Below, in pieces: positions 1 to 6,031 of a DNA stretch of 6,032 nt. Source of the DNA: Methanobacteriota archaeon. Lineage in GTDB: Archaea > Hydrothermarchaeota > Hydrothermarchaeia > Hydrothermarchaeales > SZUA-236. The stretch's first letter is position 1; every line of letters begins with the position of its first letter. Under the pieces are notes generated by a model. It did no database searches, had not been told where the DNA came from, and saw only the letters and a program-made list of their open reading frames with translations. The position numbers were made by a program, and so were the translations under genes. The DNA lies in the NCBI GenBank assembly GCA_003230355.1, contig QIDD01000063.1, forward strand, positions 1 through 6,032, read 5' to 3'.

Positions 1-73
1 TGATTCCGCCAGCGAGCAGGATGTATTCAATTGCGCCCTGGCCTTTTTCTTCTTTCAGAAATCTTTTCAGCAT
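1..73 (-). CDS. Class III prepilin (type IV pilin-like), N-terminal fragment; runs off the left edge
   Basis: Only the first 24 codons are in the window. They read MLKRFLKEEKG then QGAIEYILLAGGI. This is a class III archaeal prepilin signal: a short basic n-region (K3, R4, K7, K10), a Gly at 11, Gln at +1, Glu at +5 of the mature protein, and a hydrophobic stretch that starts right after the cleavage site. In the family, an EppA-type prepilin peptidase cuts before the Gln, and the hydrophobic N-terminal helix packs into the filament core. The ATG is well supported by AGGAGG seven bases upstream. The gene follows two platform-protein genes and an assembly ATPase, which fits a structural pilin or a minor pilin-like subunit. 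The rest of the protein is not visible, so major versus minor pilin cannot be told, and a pseudopilin or surface adhesin with the same signal is possible. Confidence 0.9.
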   Translation of the reverse strand, partial: MLKRFLKEEKGQGAIEYILLAGGI

Positions 74-80
74 GCCGGTA

Positions 81-86
81 CCTCCT
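81..86 (-). promoter_or_regulatory. Strong Shine-Dalgarno for the prepilin
   Basis: AGGAGG on the minus strand lies seven bases before the prepilin ATG. It is the best ribosome binding site in the window, clearly better than those of the ATPase and first platform genes. It fixes the prepilin start and suggests high translation of the subunit. Confidence 0.8.
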
Positions 87-111
87 ATGTTTTTTGTATA
101 TATTTTATGTT

Positions 112-128
112 CATTGATATAAATACCC
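112..128 (-). promoter_or_regulatory. Probable archaeal promoter (TATA-like box) for the prepilin
   Basis: The minus strand reads GGTATTTATATCAATGA, with TTTATATC at 123-116 as the TATA-like core. A start about 25 bases downstream falls near base 94, giving a leader of roughly 20 bases that still holds the AGGAGG site, so the geometry is consistent. The sequence just upstream of the core is purine-rich but is not a good match to a classical BRE. A second AT-rich stretch at 96-107 is a worse candidate because transcription from it would begin inside or after the Shine-Dalgarno. Confidence 0.5.
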
Positions 129-133
129 TTAGT

Positions 134-141
134 TGACGTCA
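134..141. promoter_or_regulatory. Perfect 8-base palindrome TGACGTCA, possible operator
   Basis: TGACGTCA is a perfect palindrome eleven bases upstream of the TATA-like core of the prepilin promoter and one base from a second, longer palindrome. A short symmetric site at this distance is where an archaeal activator, or a repressor that blocks the basal factors, could bind. No protein is identified, and an 8-base palindrome can arise by chance. Confidence 0.3.
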
Positions 142-142
142 C

Positions 143-160
143 TGTAACCAAATGGTTACA
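143..160. promoter_or_regulatory. Inverted repeat TGTAACCA-AA-TGGTTACA, candidate operator upstream of the prepilin
   Basis: Two perfect 8-base arms separated by two bases sit between the stop codon of the second platform gene and the prepilin TATA-like box. The arm is partly repeated (GTAACCA, 172-178) inside the last codons of the platform gene. The tight spacing favours a dimeric DNA-binding protein over an RNA hairpin, since a two-base loop is poor. No T-tract follows it on the transcribed strand, so it does not look like a terminator. Its position upstream of the TATA-like box suggests an activator site. This is inference from position and symmetry only. Confidence 0.45.
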
Positions 161-161
161 T

Positions 162-1070
162 TTAAAACATAGTAACCATGCTAGGCATGATCTTTTTGAT
201 GAAGGTATACACGACAATAGCAAATATCCCCATGGGGATAGCAAACTTAAATCCCTTCTTAAAGTCCCCATACATTGTAACACCCATCATCAGCCCTGCT
301 GCAACGGCCTGGGCAAAGACATAGAATGTAAGAGCCCTCACAACCTCTTTTATCTCTTCCAGCGGCAAATCTGCCATGCCCCCGGCAACTGCTTCCATGA
401 CGTCTGGAAGCCCTCCCACGACCCCCATGACAAAGGGCCCTGCAAAAAGCGACGCCATGGCCAGAAATGATATTTGCTGTGAGGTTGCGGATTTTCGTTC
501 ACGCTTGATCATCTTTATCGCCCGCATGTTATCGGATACTTCGTCAAGCACATCGGCAATCGGGCCGCCAGCCTCTACACCCTCAAGAATTAGCCTCATG
601 ATCCTTTGGATGTCTTTTGAACGAGTCCTTTTTGCAAAGGCCAAAAGCGCCTCTTTCAAGGGTCTTCCCTTGCGTATCTCAAGGGTGATTCGCGCGTATT
701 CTTCTGAAAGCGGGCCGTACTCTGCCTCGGATATTTCCTGTATAACGCTTTCAAGAACGAGTCCTGTACGCACAGCGACGGCCATGTGGTGCAGAGCGTC
801 TGGAAGAGAATCCTCTATTTGAGCTTTTCTTTTGTCGGCCCGCATAGTTGGGATCATTATCATGGCCGCAATCCCCACGATGAATGCTGCAAGCCCGATA
901 AAGAGGTTGAATATGAATGTTACCAGGCCGAAAAGAACAGTGCTTACAACAAGCCAGATGGAGATCCATTCAAGCCCTGAAAAGGGCATTCCAGCGTTTG
1001 CTAGTGAGAACTCCACATTTCGGAGGAGCCCTTTTGGGACAATTCTTCGTGGTATTATTATTCTTGCCAT
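162..1070 (-). CDS. Second platform protein, T2SSF/TadC/FlaJ-like, 302 aa
   Basis: This is an inner-membrane platform subunit of a type IV pilus-like assembly machine. It would anchor the cytoplasmic ATPase and couple its movement to subunit insertion. Hydrophobic segments are visible near residues 34-54, 56-76, 200-220, 244-266 and 274-292. Between them, at about 85-195, is a charged, helical cytoplasmic T2SSF domain containing YGPLSEEY and the Gly pair EAGGPIADVL. The same blocks occur in the neighbouring platform protein (YGVLSEEF, RTGGNLANTL), so the two are paralogues. This one lacks the long N-terminal extension and has a Gly-rich stretch (about 210-232) after the third segment. The ATG lies three bases after the preceding stop. 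The Shine-Dalgarno AAGGTG (1082-1077) is inside the end of that gene with six-base spacing, so the two are probably co-translated. The family call is firm, but the precise role among archaella, adhesive pili or Tad-like systems is not. Confidence 0.9.
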   Translation of the reverse strand: MARIIIPRRIVPKGLLRNVEFSLANAGMPFSGLEWISIWLVVSTVLFGLVTFIFNLFIGLAAFIVGIAAMIMIPTMRADKRKAQIEDSLPDALHHMAVAVRTGLVLESVIQEISEAEYGPLSEEYARITLEIRKGRPLKEALLAFAKRTRSKDIQRIMRLILEGVEAGGPIADVLDEVSDNMRAIKMIKRERKSATSQQISFLAMASLFAGPFVMGVVGGLPDVMEAVAGGMADLPLEEIKEVVRALTFYVFAQAVAAGLMMGVTMYGDFKKGFKFAIPMGIFAIVVYTFIKKIMPSMVTMF

Positions 1071-1073
1071 ATT

Positions 1074-2216
1074 TTACACCTTGGGTTCAAAGCGTTTCAC
1101 CATGAACGATAGATAGATTGCAACGCCGAAAAAGGCAACATAAAGTATCCACATCACATCAGCGCTAAGGGGCAGGCCTTTCATTGCGATTCCCATTGCG
1201 ATTACAAGGGTTGTGATAAGGACTGGCGCGACGACTGTAATGAACATGTACATAAGCGAGAATGTGTTGAGGACCTGAATAAAGTCTTTGAGTTTCATGC
1301 GCATTTCGGTTGCAACTTCTTCTGCGATGATTTTGAGTGTGTTTGCCAGGTTTCCGCCGGTTCTCAGTGTAGAGGCTATCTGGCGGGTGGCTTTTTTGAG
1401 GCCTGGAGAATCGATTCTGATGTTCATCCGTTCAAAGGCTTCTTCAATGGTTGCGCCCCGCTCAATTTCGAGAATCGCTTTTTTGAATTCCTCGGAGAGC
1501 ACGCCGTAGTCGCTTACCGAGACTGAGCGCATGGTTTCAAGCAGGCCTGAGCCTGATGAGAGCTGTGTTGCCATGTGGCGCAGGGCAAAGGGCATTTCAC
1601 GGCCGAAGGCGTCCGAGCGGCCTTTTACCTTTGAATTCGGGTACATCTTGGCCATCATTAGAGTTACTCCGAAGACCGGGATAAAAAGGACAATACCGAG
1701 AACACCGCCCGTAACACCAATTAGAGTTGACAGGATTACAGCTGCAATAAGGGCAATTCCTGCCCCTGCGATAACACCAACGCCTACGCTGATTGCAATG
1801 TACTTGGATGCGGGCATGAGAATATTGGCTTTATAGAGGCTTTCCTGTATGTCGCCGAAAAATGACGCCGGAGCCTTTGAATAGGTTGAAAAAGAGTCTG
1901 CAAGTATGTTTCCAAGTCTCACGCTGAATGGGATTTTTAACTCCTCACGATCTTCAATTTCAAGGGTTTCGTCTTCCCCGATAAACTCTGAGGACACGCT
2001 CACACTTTCACGTATCTTTGCAAGCCTGTTTTCAAGGGCCTTTTTCCGGTCCTCCTTCCCCTGGGCAGACTTCTCCATAATCGATGAGACCGCGTCTTCC
2101 TGTTCTCTCAGTGCAAAGGAGGCCTCTGCAAACATGCGTCTCGTGCTTTCAGCGCTGTCAAGAGTTTTAAACCCGATTCTATCAATGAATCTTAGAACAA
2201 TATTTCCTTCAGCCAT
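1074..2216 (-). CDS. First platform protein, T2SSF/TadC/FlaJ-like, with N-terminal extension, 380 aa
   Basis: This is a polytopic membrane protein of the GspF/FlaJ/TadB-TadC family, expected to work with the adjacent ATPase and the second platform protein. Residues 1-130 are a charged, mostly helical cytoplasmic region without membrane segments. Hydrophobic segments follow near 138-162 and 165-189. The cytoplasmic T2SSF domain is at about 205-312 (SDYGVLSEEF, LRTGGNLANTL), and two more segments lie near 316-342 and 352-374. The ATG at 2216 is chosen because it overlaps the ATPase stop by 8 bases, the usual coupled arrangement. An in-frame TTG at 2288 would add 24 residues encoded wholly or mostly within the ATPase gene. 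Two other in-frame ATGs, at 2252 and 2231, cannot be excluded. No good Shine-Dalgarno precedes 2216, only a G-rich stretch, so translation probably depends on ribosomes finishing the ATPase gene. Confidence 0.9.
   Translation of the reverse strand: MAEGNIVLRFIDRIGFKTLDSAESTRRMFAEASFALREQEDAVSSIMEKSAQGKEDRKKALENRLAKIRESVSVSSEFIGEDETLEIEDREELKIPFSVRLGNILADSFSTYSKAPASFFGDIQESLYKANILMPASKYIAISVGVGVIAGAGIALIAAVILSTLIGVTGGVLGIVLFIPVFGVTLMMAKMYPNSKVKGRSDAFGREMPFALRHMATQLSSGSGLLETMRSVSVSDYGVLSEEFKKAILEIERGATIEEAFERMNIRIDSPGLKKATRQIASTLRTGGNLANTLKIIAEEVATEMRMKLKDFIQVLNTFSLMYMFITVVAPVLITTLVIAMGIAMKGLPLSADVMWILYVAFFGVAIYLSFMVKRFEPKV
1077..1082 (-). promoter_or_regulatory. Shine-Dalgarno of the second platform gene, inside the end of the first
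   Basis: AAGGTG on the minus strand covers the last codons of the first platform gene and lies six bases before the ATG of the second. It supports the ATG at 1070 and translational coupling of the two membrane subunits, which would keep their amounts matched. Confidence 0.6.
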
Positions 2217-5200
2217 CCGGCCCGCCCCCATCGATCTCGGCGAAGAGCTCATCTTTATCTGAATAATACCGGTTAAAGGTCTTTCCAACGTCGTCTATGT
2301 TTGAAATCTTCTTTTTTACCATGTATTCGATGACCTTTTTTCTCTTTTTTATCTCAGAGTCTACCTCTCCTATTGACACGCCCTGAATCCTTGCGAGCTT
2401 TTGCTTAAGGATGCTTGGAACGCCCGTGGACAGCAGGGTGTCTGTTTTTGGATCCCATTGGTAGACGTTGTTTAGAACGACTGTGCCTTCTTTATCACCG
2501 CTTTGCTCTGAGACCTCGGCGATCTCCGTTATCCTGCGTACTGTTGATCCTTTCAAGTATATCTTTTGCTCCATCAGTATTAAATCTAACGCCGGGAGCA
2601 TTATGTGCGGCACGCTCATGGGCGGGTTGGTTAGACGGGTCACGGTTTCACGAGCAGAATTAGAGTGCAGCGTTCCCATTGACCCGTCGTGGCCGGTGTT
2701 CATAGCTGTAAAAAGTGTTCGTGCCTCTTGACCACGGACCTCGCCTACGATCACGCGGTCCGGGCGCATACGCAGCGTGTTTTTCACAAGCTCATCCATA
2801 TCCACTTCGCCTTTGCCCTCTACATTCGGTGGTTTGGTCTCCAGCCTGACCCAATGTGTAGCCGGGAGCTGGAGCTCGGCCGTATCTTCGATTGTGATTA
2901 TCCGCTCTGTGTCCGGTATGAAGCTGCAAAGGCAGTTGAGTGTTGTCGTTTTCCCGCTTCCGCTTCCGCCTGCAACCAGGATGTTTCCAGGCTTGATTCC
3001 TGAGCCTTCTGTTATGTACCAGAGGTAGGCTGATATTTCTGGTGAGAGCGTGTTAAAACTTATTAGATCCACTATTGTGAGCGGGTCAGCCTTGAATTTT
3101 CTGATTGTAAGCGTGGGCCCTGCAATGGATATGGGTGGAAGCGTTGCGTTCACGCGGCTTCCGTCTTCAAGGCGCGCGTCTAGAAGCGGAGAAGCCCTGT
3201 CAATATGCCTTCCCACCGAGGCAGCAATCCTTTCAAGTATGCGTTCTATCTCTGCGTCTTCGTCAAAGACAAGGTTCGTTCGGCAGATATCGTATTTGCT
3301 GTGGCTGATGTATACGTTTTTCTCAGTGCCGATAACCATTATCTCCTCAAGGTCTTCATCCTTTAGCAGAGGCGCCAGTATCCCGTATCCAATGAGGTTG
3401 TTTACAACGATTCGCGTGAAATCCTTTGTCTGAGACGGGCCCATTGAGTAATTTGATTTGATGAACTTTGAAACCTGTTCTGTAACCAGAGATTCAGCTT
3501 CGGCCTTGTTCTTTATCGATCTTGGGTCTACATCAAGCTTGTCGATTACCTTGGTCTCAATCTCCTTTAGAAGGATTTTATCCTCTTTTGAGAGCTTGGG
3601 CATTATTACATTATACACCGGGTTTTTCTCGGACTCAACCCTGATTATCTCGGCAAGGGGTGTGCGTTCAATGACCTCTTTTTTCACCGCCGCACTGAAG
3701 AGGTCCACTATACCTTTTGAACTCTTCTGTACAGTTTTACCCTCCTCTGTCTCGGCCTTTCCACCAGAAAGGCGTTTCATGAATTTTTCAGGGTCGATTA
3801 TGTACTCGTTGGTGATCTGTCCCACAGCCTTTACACCATGTATCTTCTCTTTCACCATCCACTCAAGCACGGTCTTGCGCCGCTTGATCTCTTCATCGAT
3901 ATCTTTAAGCTCCACACCCCTTTTTTCCGCAAGCACGCTCTTTATCCGGCTGGGCACATTCGTCGCCTTTACGCTGTCAGTTTTAGGATCCCATTCAAAG
4001 ACGTTTGAAAGCTGCACCTGCCCATCTTCAACACCCAGTATCTCAGTGACCTCGGTAATCCTTCGCACAGTCTTTCCCTTATGGGTGAATCGGTTCTGCA
4101 TGATTATCAGATTAAGCGCGGAAATCATGATTGTAGGAACACTCATCGGTTTATTCACAAGCCGTGTTATGGTTTCATGGGAGTTGTTTGCGTGAAGGGT
4201 TCCCATGCTCCCGCTCTGACCGGTGTTCATCGCGGTGAGAAGGGTGTTTGCCTCCGGGCCGCGGACCTCGCCTACTATTATTCGGTCTGGCCGCATGCGC
4301 AGGGTGTTTCGAAGAAGCCGCTCCATTGTTATCTCGCCTGTGCCTTCAATGTTTGGCGGGCGTGTTTCAAGGCGGACCCAATGGTGAATAGGGAGCTGAA
4401 GTTCAGCTGTGTCTTCAATGCTTAGCACACGGTTGGTCTGTGGTATGAATGAACCCAGGCAGTTGAGTGTAGTTGTCTTTCCGCTGCCAGTTCCTCCTGA
4501 GACAAGGATGTTTGAAGGTTTCACCTCGTATCCGTCGATTGCAAGCCAGAGAAAGGCTGCCAGATCAAAGCTCAGGGTCTTGAAATTTATGATGTCAACA
4601 ACAGTGAAGGGGTCGGCTTTGAACTTTCGAATGGTGAGTGACGGGCCGCCGATGGAGATTGGAGCTACGGTTGCGTTCACACGGCTGCCGTCTTTGAGCC
4701 GCGCATCAAGCAGCGGAGTTGATGCATCAACCCTCCTTCCAACAGCTCTAGCGATTCTCGATATGATCCTTATCGCTTTATCCGAGTTTTCGAAGTATAT
4801 GTTTGTCTTACACATCCCGTATTTTCGATGATAGACATAGACCGGGGCGTTTGTGGCGATGAGCATTACTTCTTCAAGGTCGTCGTTTGACAGCAGCGGG
4901 TCGATTATACCGTAGCCTATCATATCCTGTACGATGAATGTGGCAAACCACAGTTTGGTTGCCTTTTTGATGTCGGGGTAGTTTCGGTTGATAAGCTCCA
5001 TCACCTTTATTGTGAAGACCTTTTTCTTTTCCCCATAGTTTTGCATGGCCTCTGGGTCTATGTTTATCTCGGAAATAGCACGCTTTCCAATAGTTCCCAG
5101 CAGTTTTTTTTCATCCTTTGTGAGCTTTGGCAGGGTTACAAGATAGGTGAGGCTTTTTTCCCCTTTATTTTTCACTATTCGGTATCCTTTGCCGGATTCA

Positions 5201-5685
5201 ATGATTTCGCCTGTTATCTCTTTTCCCATTTGAGCGGATTTCTCAAGGTCTGACAGTCCTGAGAGAACGCCCACATCCTCTGACTCTGCTCTTAGCCCGC
5301 CTGCGAGCGCTTTTCCAATGAGCCCGCCCAGCCGGACCTCTGGGTGAGCTGTTTCGGCCTTCTCAGTTGATGGTTTGTGAAGCGTTCCCACGCCATCTTT
5401 TTTCGTCCGCTTCCCTCTAAGCTTGTCTGGCACAGATTCAGCCTCGATTCCCTCAAGATATGAGTAGCCAGCCGCATCTTTGCTTTTCTTCTTTTCCTGC
5501 ACGGCAGAGAGGTTAAGTTTAACAGCCCTGTTAGCATCATCTGATTCACCGTTTTTCTTTTCATCATCAGAGCTTGAAAGACCCTTTTCCTTCTCTACGA
5601 ACCCCTCTATCCCTTCTAAAAATGAGTAGGCACTATTTTTCTTGCCCTTTTTCTCGGCTGGCTCATCTGCAGATTCTGTGGACAT
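2209..5685 (-). CDS. Tandem-duplicated type II/IV secretion ATPase (TadA/FlaI/VirB11-like), two fused modules, 1158 aa
   Basis: This is the cytoplasmic motor that would power pilus subunit assembly. Residues 1-155 are charged and low in complexity, with YSFLEGIE at 20-27 and YSYLEGIE at 74-81. Module 1 (about 160-640) has an N-terminal domain, LDAR..DGSRVNA at 326-338, Walker A GGTGSGKT at 397-404 (K403), Asp box IED at 423-425, Walker B RIIVGE at 468-473 and a His box with H498. Module 2 (about 670-1153) repeats all of these: LDAR..DGSRVNA at 835-847, GGSGSGKT at 906-913 (K912), IED at 932-934, RVIVGE at 977-982 and H1007. Both also keep a C-terminal helical part starting at WDPKTD. No tetracysteine zinc motif is present. 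The usual family length is about 500 residues, so this is a true two-module fusion with both sites apparently active. The ATG at 5685 has only a weak G-rich upstream site, but the next in-frame Met is at about residue 153. The stop overlaps the next gene by 8 bases. Confidence 0.93.
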   Translation of the reverse strand: MSTESADEPAEKKGKKNSAYSFLEGIEGFVEKEKGLSSSDDEKKNGESDDANRAVKLNLSAVQEKKKSKDAAGYSYLEGIEAESVPDKLRGKRTKKDGVGTLHKPSTEKAETAHPEVRLGGLIGKALAGGLRAESEDVGVLSGLSDLEKSAQMGKEITGEIIESGKGYRIVKNKGEKSLTYLVTLPKLTKDEKKLLGTIGKRAISEINIDPEAMQNYGEKKKVFTIKVMELINRNYPDIKKATKLWFATFIVQDMIGYGIIDPLLSNDDLEEVMLIATNAPVYVYHRKYGMCKTNIYFENSDKAIRIISRIARAVGRRVDASTPLLDARLKDGSRVNATVAPISIGGPSLTIRKFKADPFTVVDIINFKTLSFDLAAFLWLAIDGYEVKPSNILVSGGTGSGKTTTLNCLGSFIPQTNRVLSIEDTAELQLPIHHWVRLETRPPNIEGTGEITMERLLRNTLRMRPDRIIVGEVRGPEANTLLTAMNTGQSGSMGTLHANNSHETITRLVNKPMSVPTIMISALNLIIMQNRFTHKGKTVRRITEVTEILGVEDGQVQLSNVFEWDPKTDSVKATNVPSRIKSVLAEKRGVELKDIDEEIKRRKTVLEWMVKEKIHGVKAVGQITNEYIIDPEKFMKRLSGGKAETEEGKTVQKSSKGIVDLFSAAVKKEVIERTPLAEIIRVESEKNPVYNVIMPKLSKEDKILLKEIETKVIDKLDVDPRSIKNKAEAESLVTEQVSKFIKSNYSMGPSQTKDFTRIVVNNLIGYGILAPLLKDEDLEEIMVIGTEKNVYISHSKYDICRTNLVFDEDAEIERILERIAASVGRHIDRASPLLDARLEDGSRVNATLPPISIAGPTLTIRKFKADPLTIVDLISFNTLSPEISAYLWYITEGSGIKPGNILVAGGSGSGKTTTLNCLCSFIPDTERIITIEDTAELQLPATHWVRLETKPPNVEGKGEVDMDELVKNTLRMRPDRVIVGEVRGQEARTLFTAMNTGHDGSMGTLHSNSARETVTRLTNPPMSVPHIMLPALDLILMEQKIYLKGSTVRRITEIAEVSEQSGDKEGTVVLNNVYQWDPKTDTLLSTGVPSILKQKLARIQGVSIGEVDSEIKKRKKVIEYMVKKKISNIDDVGKTFNRYYSDKDELFAEIDGGGPDG
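2227..3678 (-). repeat. ATPase module 2 (second half of the internal tandem duplication)
   Basis: This is the second full-length copy, with its own N-terminal domain and C-terminal helices, so the duplicated unit is the whole gene body and not only the P-loop domain. It is joined to module 1 by a polar linker of about 30 residues (about 641-670) rich in Lys, Glu and Ser. Its catalytic motifs are as complete as those of module 1. Confidence 0.9.
3766..5208 (-). repeat. ATPase module 1 (first half of the internal tandem duplication)
   Basis: Residues about 160-640 of the ATPase align with residues 670-1153 at an offset of 509-510 residues, about 1.53 kb at the DNA level. By eye, well over half of the core positions are identical (for example [39 protein letters not shown]). 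Synonymous positions differ widely, so the duplication is old or has been under protein-level selection for long. Confidence 0.9.
5443..5466 (-). repeat. Copy 2 of the short motif YSYLEGIE in the ATPase tail
   Basis: This encodes residues 74-81, 54 residues after copy 1, and is again preceded by a Lys-rich stretch (EKKKSKD). Codons differ between the two copies at several positions, so they are not a recent slippage product, and the peptide seems to have been kept. Confidence 0.6.
5605..5628 (-). repeat. Copy 1 of the short motif YSFLEGIE in the ATPase tail
   Basis: This encodes residues 20-27 of the ATPase. The motif is preceded by a Lys-rich stretch (EKKGKKN). It lies in a region that otherwise looks disordered, so a conserved aromatic-acidic block here suggests a binding peptide. 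Confidence 0.6.
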
Positions 5686-5698
5686 CTTCTGTTGCGTT

Positions 5699-5715
5699 CC
5701 CCCCTTGTTTTGGGG
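5699..5715. other. Small G/C hairpin in the leader just before the ATPase start
   Basis: On the minus strand CCCC (5715-5712) is followed by a seven-base A-rich loop and a run of six G (5704-5699). The stem is four G-C pairs. The G-run is the only Shine-Dalgarno-like sequence before the ATPase ATG, 13 bases before it, so pairing would hide it. The stem is short and may be incidental. Confidence 0.3.
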
Positions 5716-5780
5716 TTAAAGTATCAGTTGTCTAGTCTTAATTACTGGGAAGGATATGAAATTATCAGCCTCCAGCACAA

Positions 5781-5792
5781 CCTTATTTATGA
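5781..5792 (-). promoter_or_regulatory. Weak candidate TATA-like element for the ATPase-platform operon
   Basis: The minus strand reads TCATAAATAAGG about 100 bases before the ATPase ATG. A start about 25 bases downstream would give a leader of roughly 75 bases. Other AT-rich stretches nearby (such as 5804-5820, which includes the small inverted repeat GGTTaaaAACC at 5811-5821) could serve instead. The choice is uncertain; that a promoter lies in 5686-5860 is more likely than this exact site. Confidence 0.25.
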
Positions 5793-5837
5793 CAAAATAT
5801 CCTGAATATAGGTTAAAAACCTTTTGTAAAACATAAT

Positions 5838-5863
5838 TGAACCCGGGTGAAAAAAGGGGTTCA
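5838..5863 (-). terminator. Hairpin and T-tract after the right-edge gene, probable terminator
   Basis: TGAACCC (5838-5844) and GGGTTCA (5857-5863) are perfect 7-base inverted arms with a 12-base loop. On the minus strand the first arm begins at the TGA stop of the right-edge reading frame, and the loop contains TTTTTT (5855-5850). Archaeal termination relies mainly on T-tracts, so the T-run right after the stop is the key sign. It separates the right-edge gene from the pilus operon. Confidence 0.4.
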
Positions 5864-6031
5864 GGGGTCTTCAGTCCAACGTGTGAGATCCGGCGCCCGC
5901 CCCGCCTCCCTGTCCCGAATACCTCGAAGGCTCTTTTTCATCCGCCGCTCACGGGCAACGCTGCTCCAATAGAAACCTTCGTCACGAGTCTTCTCAGCAA
6001 TCAAAACAACCACACGGCCAACGTTGTGCCT
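5861..6031 (-). CDS. C-terminal fragment of an unrecognised basic protein; runs off the right edge
   Basis: A stop-free frame of 56 codons enters from the right edge and ends at TGA. It begins with a hydrophobic, Val-rich stretch ([11 protein letters not shown]) and continues into a very basic region ([19 protein letters not shown]), then ends [10 protein letters not shown] do not recognise the family. The other two minus-strand frames close early with stops, and a hairpin with a T-tract starts exactly at this stop, both supporting a real gene end. The base composition is visibly richer in G+C than the pilus genes, so it may belong to a different gene context. The charged tail might bind nucleic acid or be a small regulator, but this is a guess. 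The start, and so the length, are not in the window. Confidence 0.5.
   Translation of the reverse strand, partial: RHNVGRVVVLIAEKTRDEGFYWSSVARERRMKKSLRGIRDREAGRAPDLTRWTEDP

Noticed and set aside
96..107. AT-rich stretch TAAAATATATAC (minus strand) as the prepilin TATA box
   Set aside because: Transcription about 25 bases downstream would begin at or after the Shine-Dalgarno, leaving AGGAGG unused. The site at 116-123 gives a sensible leader.
143..160. Inverted repeat read as a transcription terminator of the platform genes
   Set aside because: The loop would be only two bases and the following minus-strand sequence (GTGACGTCAACTAAGGG) has no T-run.
130..180. Repeated GTAACCA elements as a CRISPR or tandem repeat array
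   Set aside because: Only three 7-8 base elements occur, two of them forming a palindrome. There are no regularly spaced repeats or spacers.
3678..3766. Possibility that the two ATPase halves are separated by an intein or are two genes
   Set aside because: The linker is only about 30 polar residues, with no intein splice motifs, stop codon or new Shine-Dalgarno. The duplicated parts are both full ATPase modules, so a gene fusion is the simpler reading.
3458..4195. Long plus-strand open frame (245 codons) opposite the ATPase gene
   Set aside because: It is antisense to the linker and parts of both ATPase modules. Its product is Ser/Thr/Ile-rich with no family features, as expected for a shadow of a conserved coding frame.
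4409..4831. Plus-strand frame of 140 codons, with a similar one at 3050-3433 and short ones at 2468-2731 and 2777-3028
   Set aside because: They are shadows in the same relative frame opposite the two ATPase modules. They resemble one another only because the modules are duplicated.
5292..5567. Minus-strand frame of 91 codons overlapping the ATPase tail
   Set aside because: It is out of frame with the ATPase and has no ribosome site or recognisable feature. The ATPase frame explains the region.
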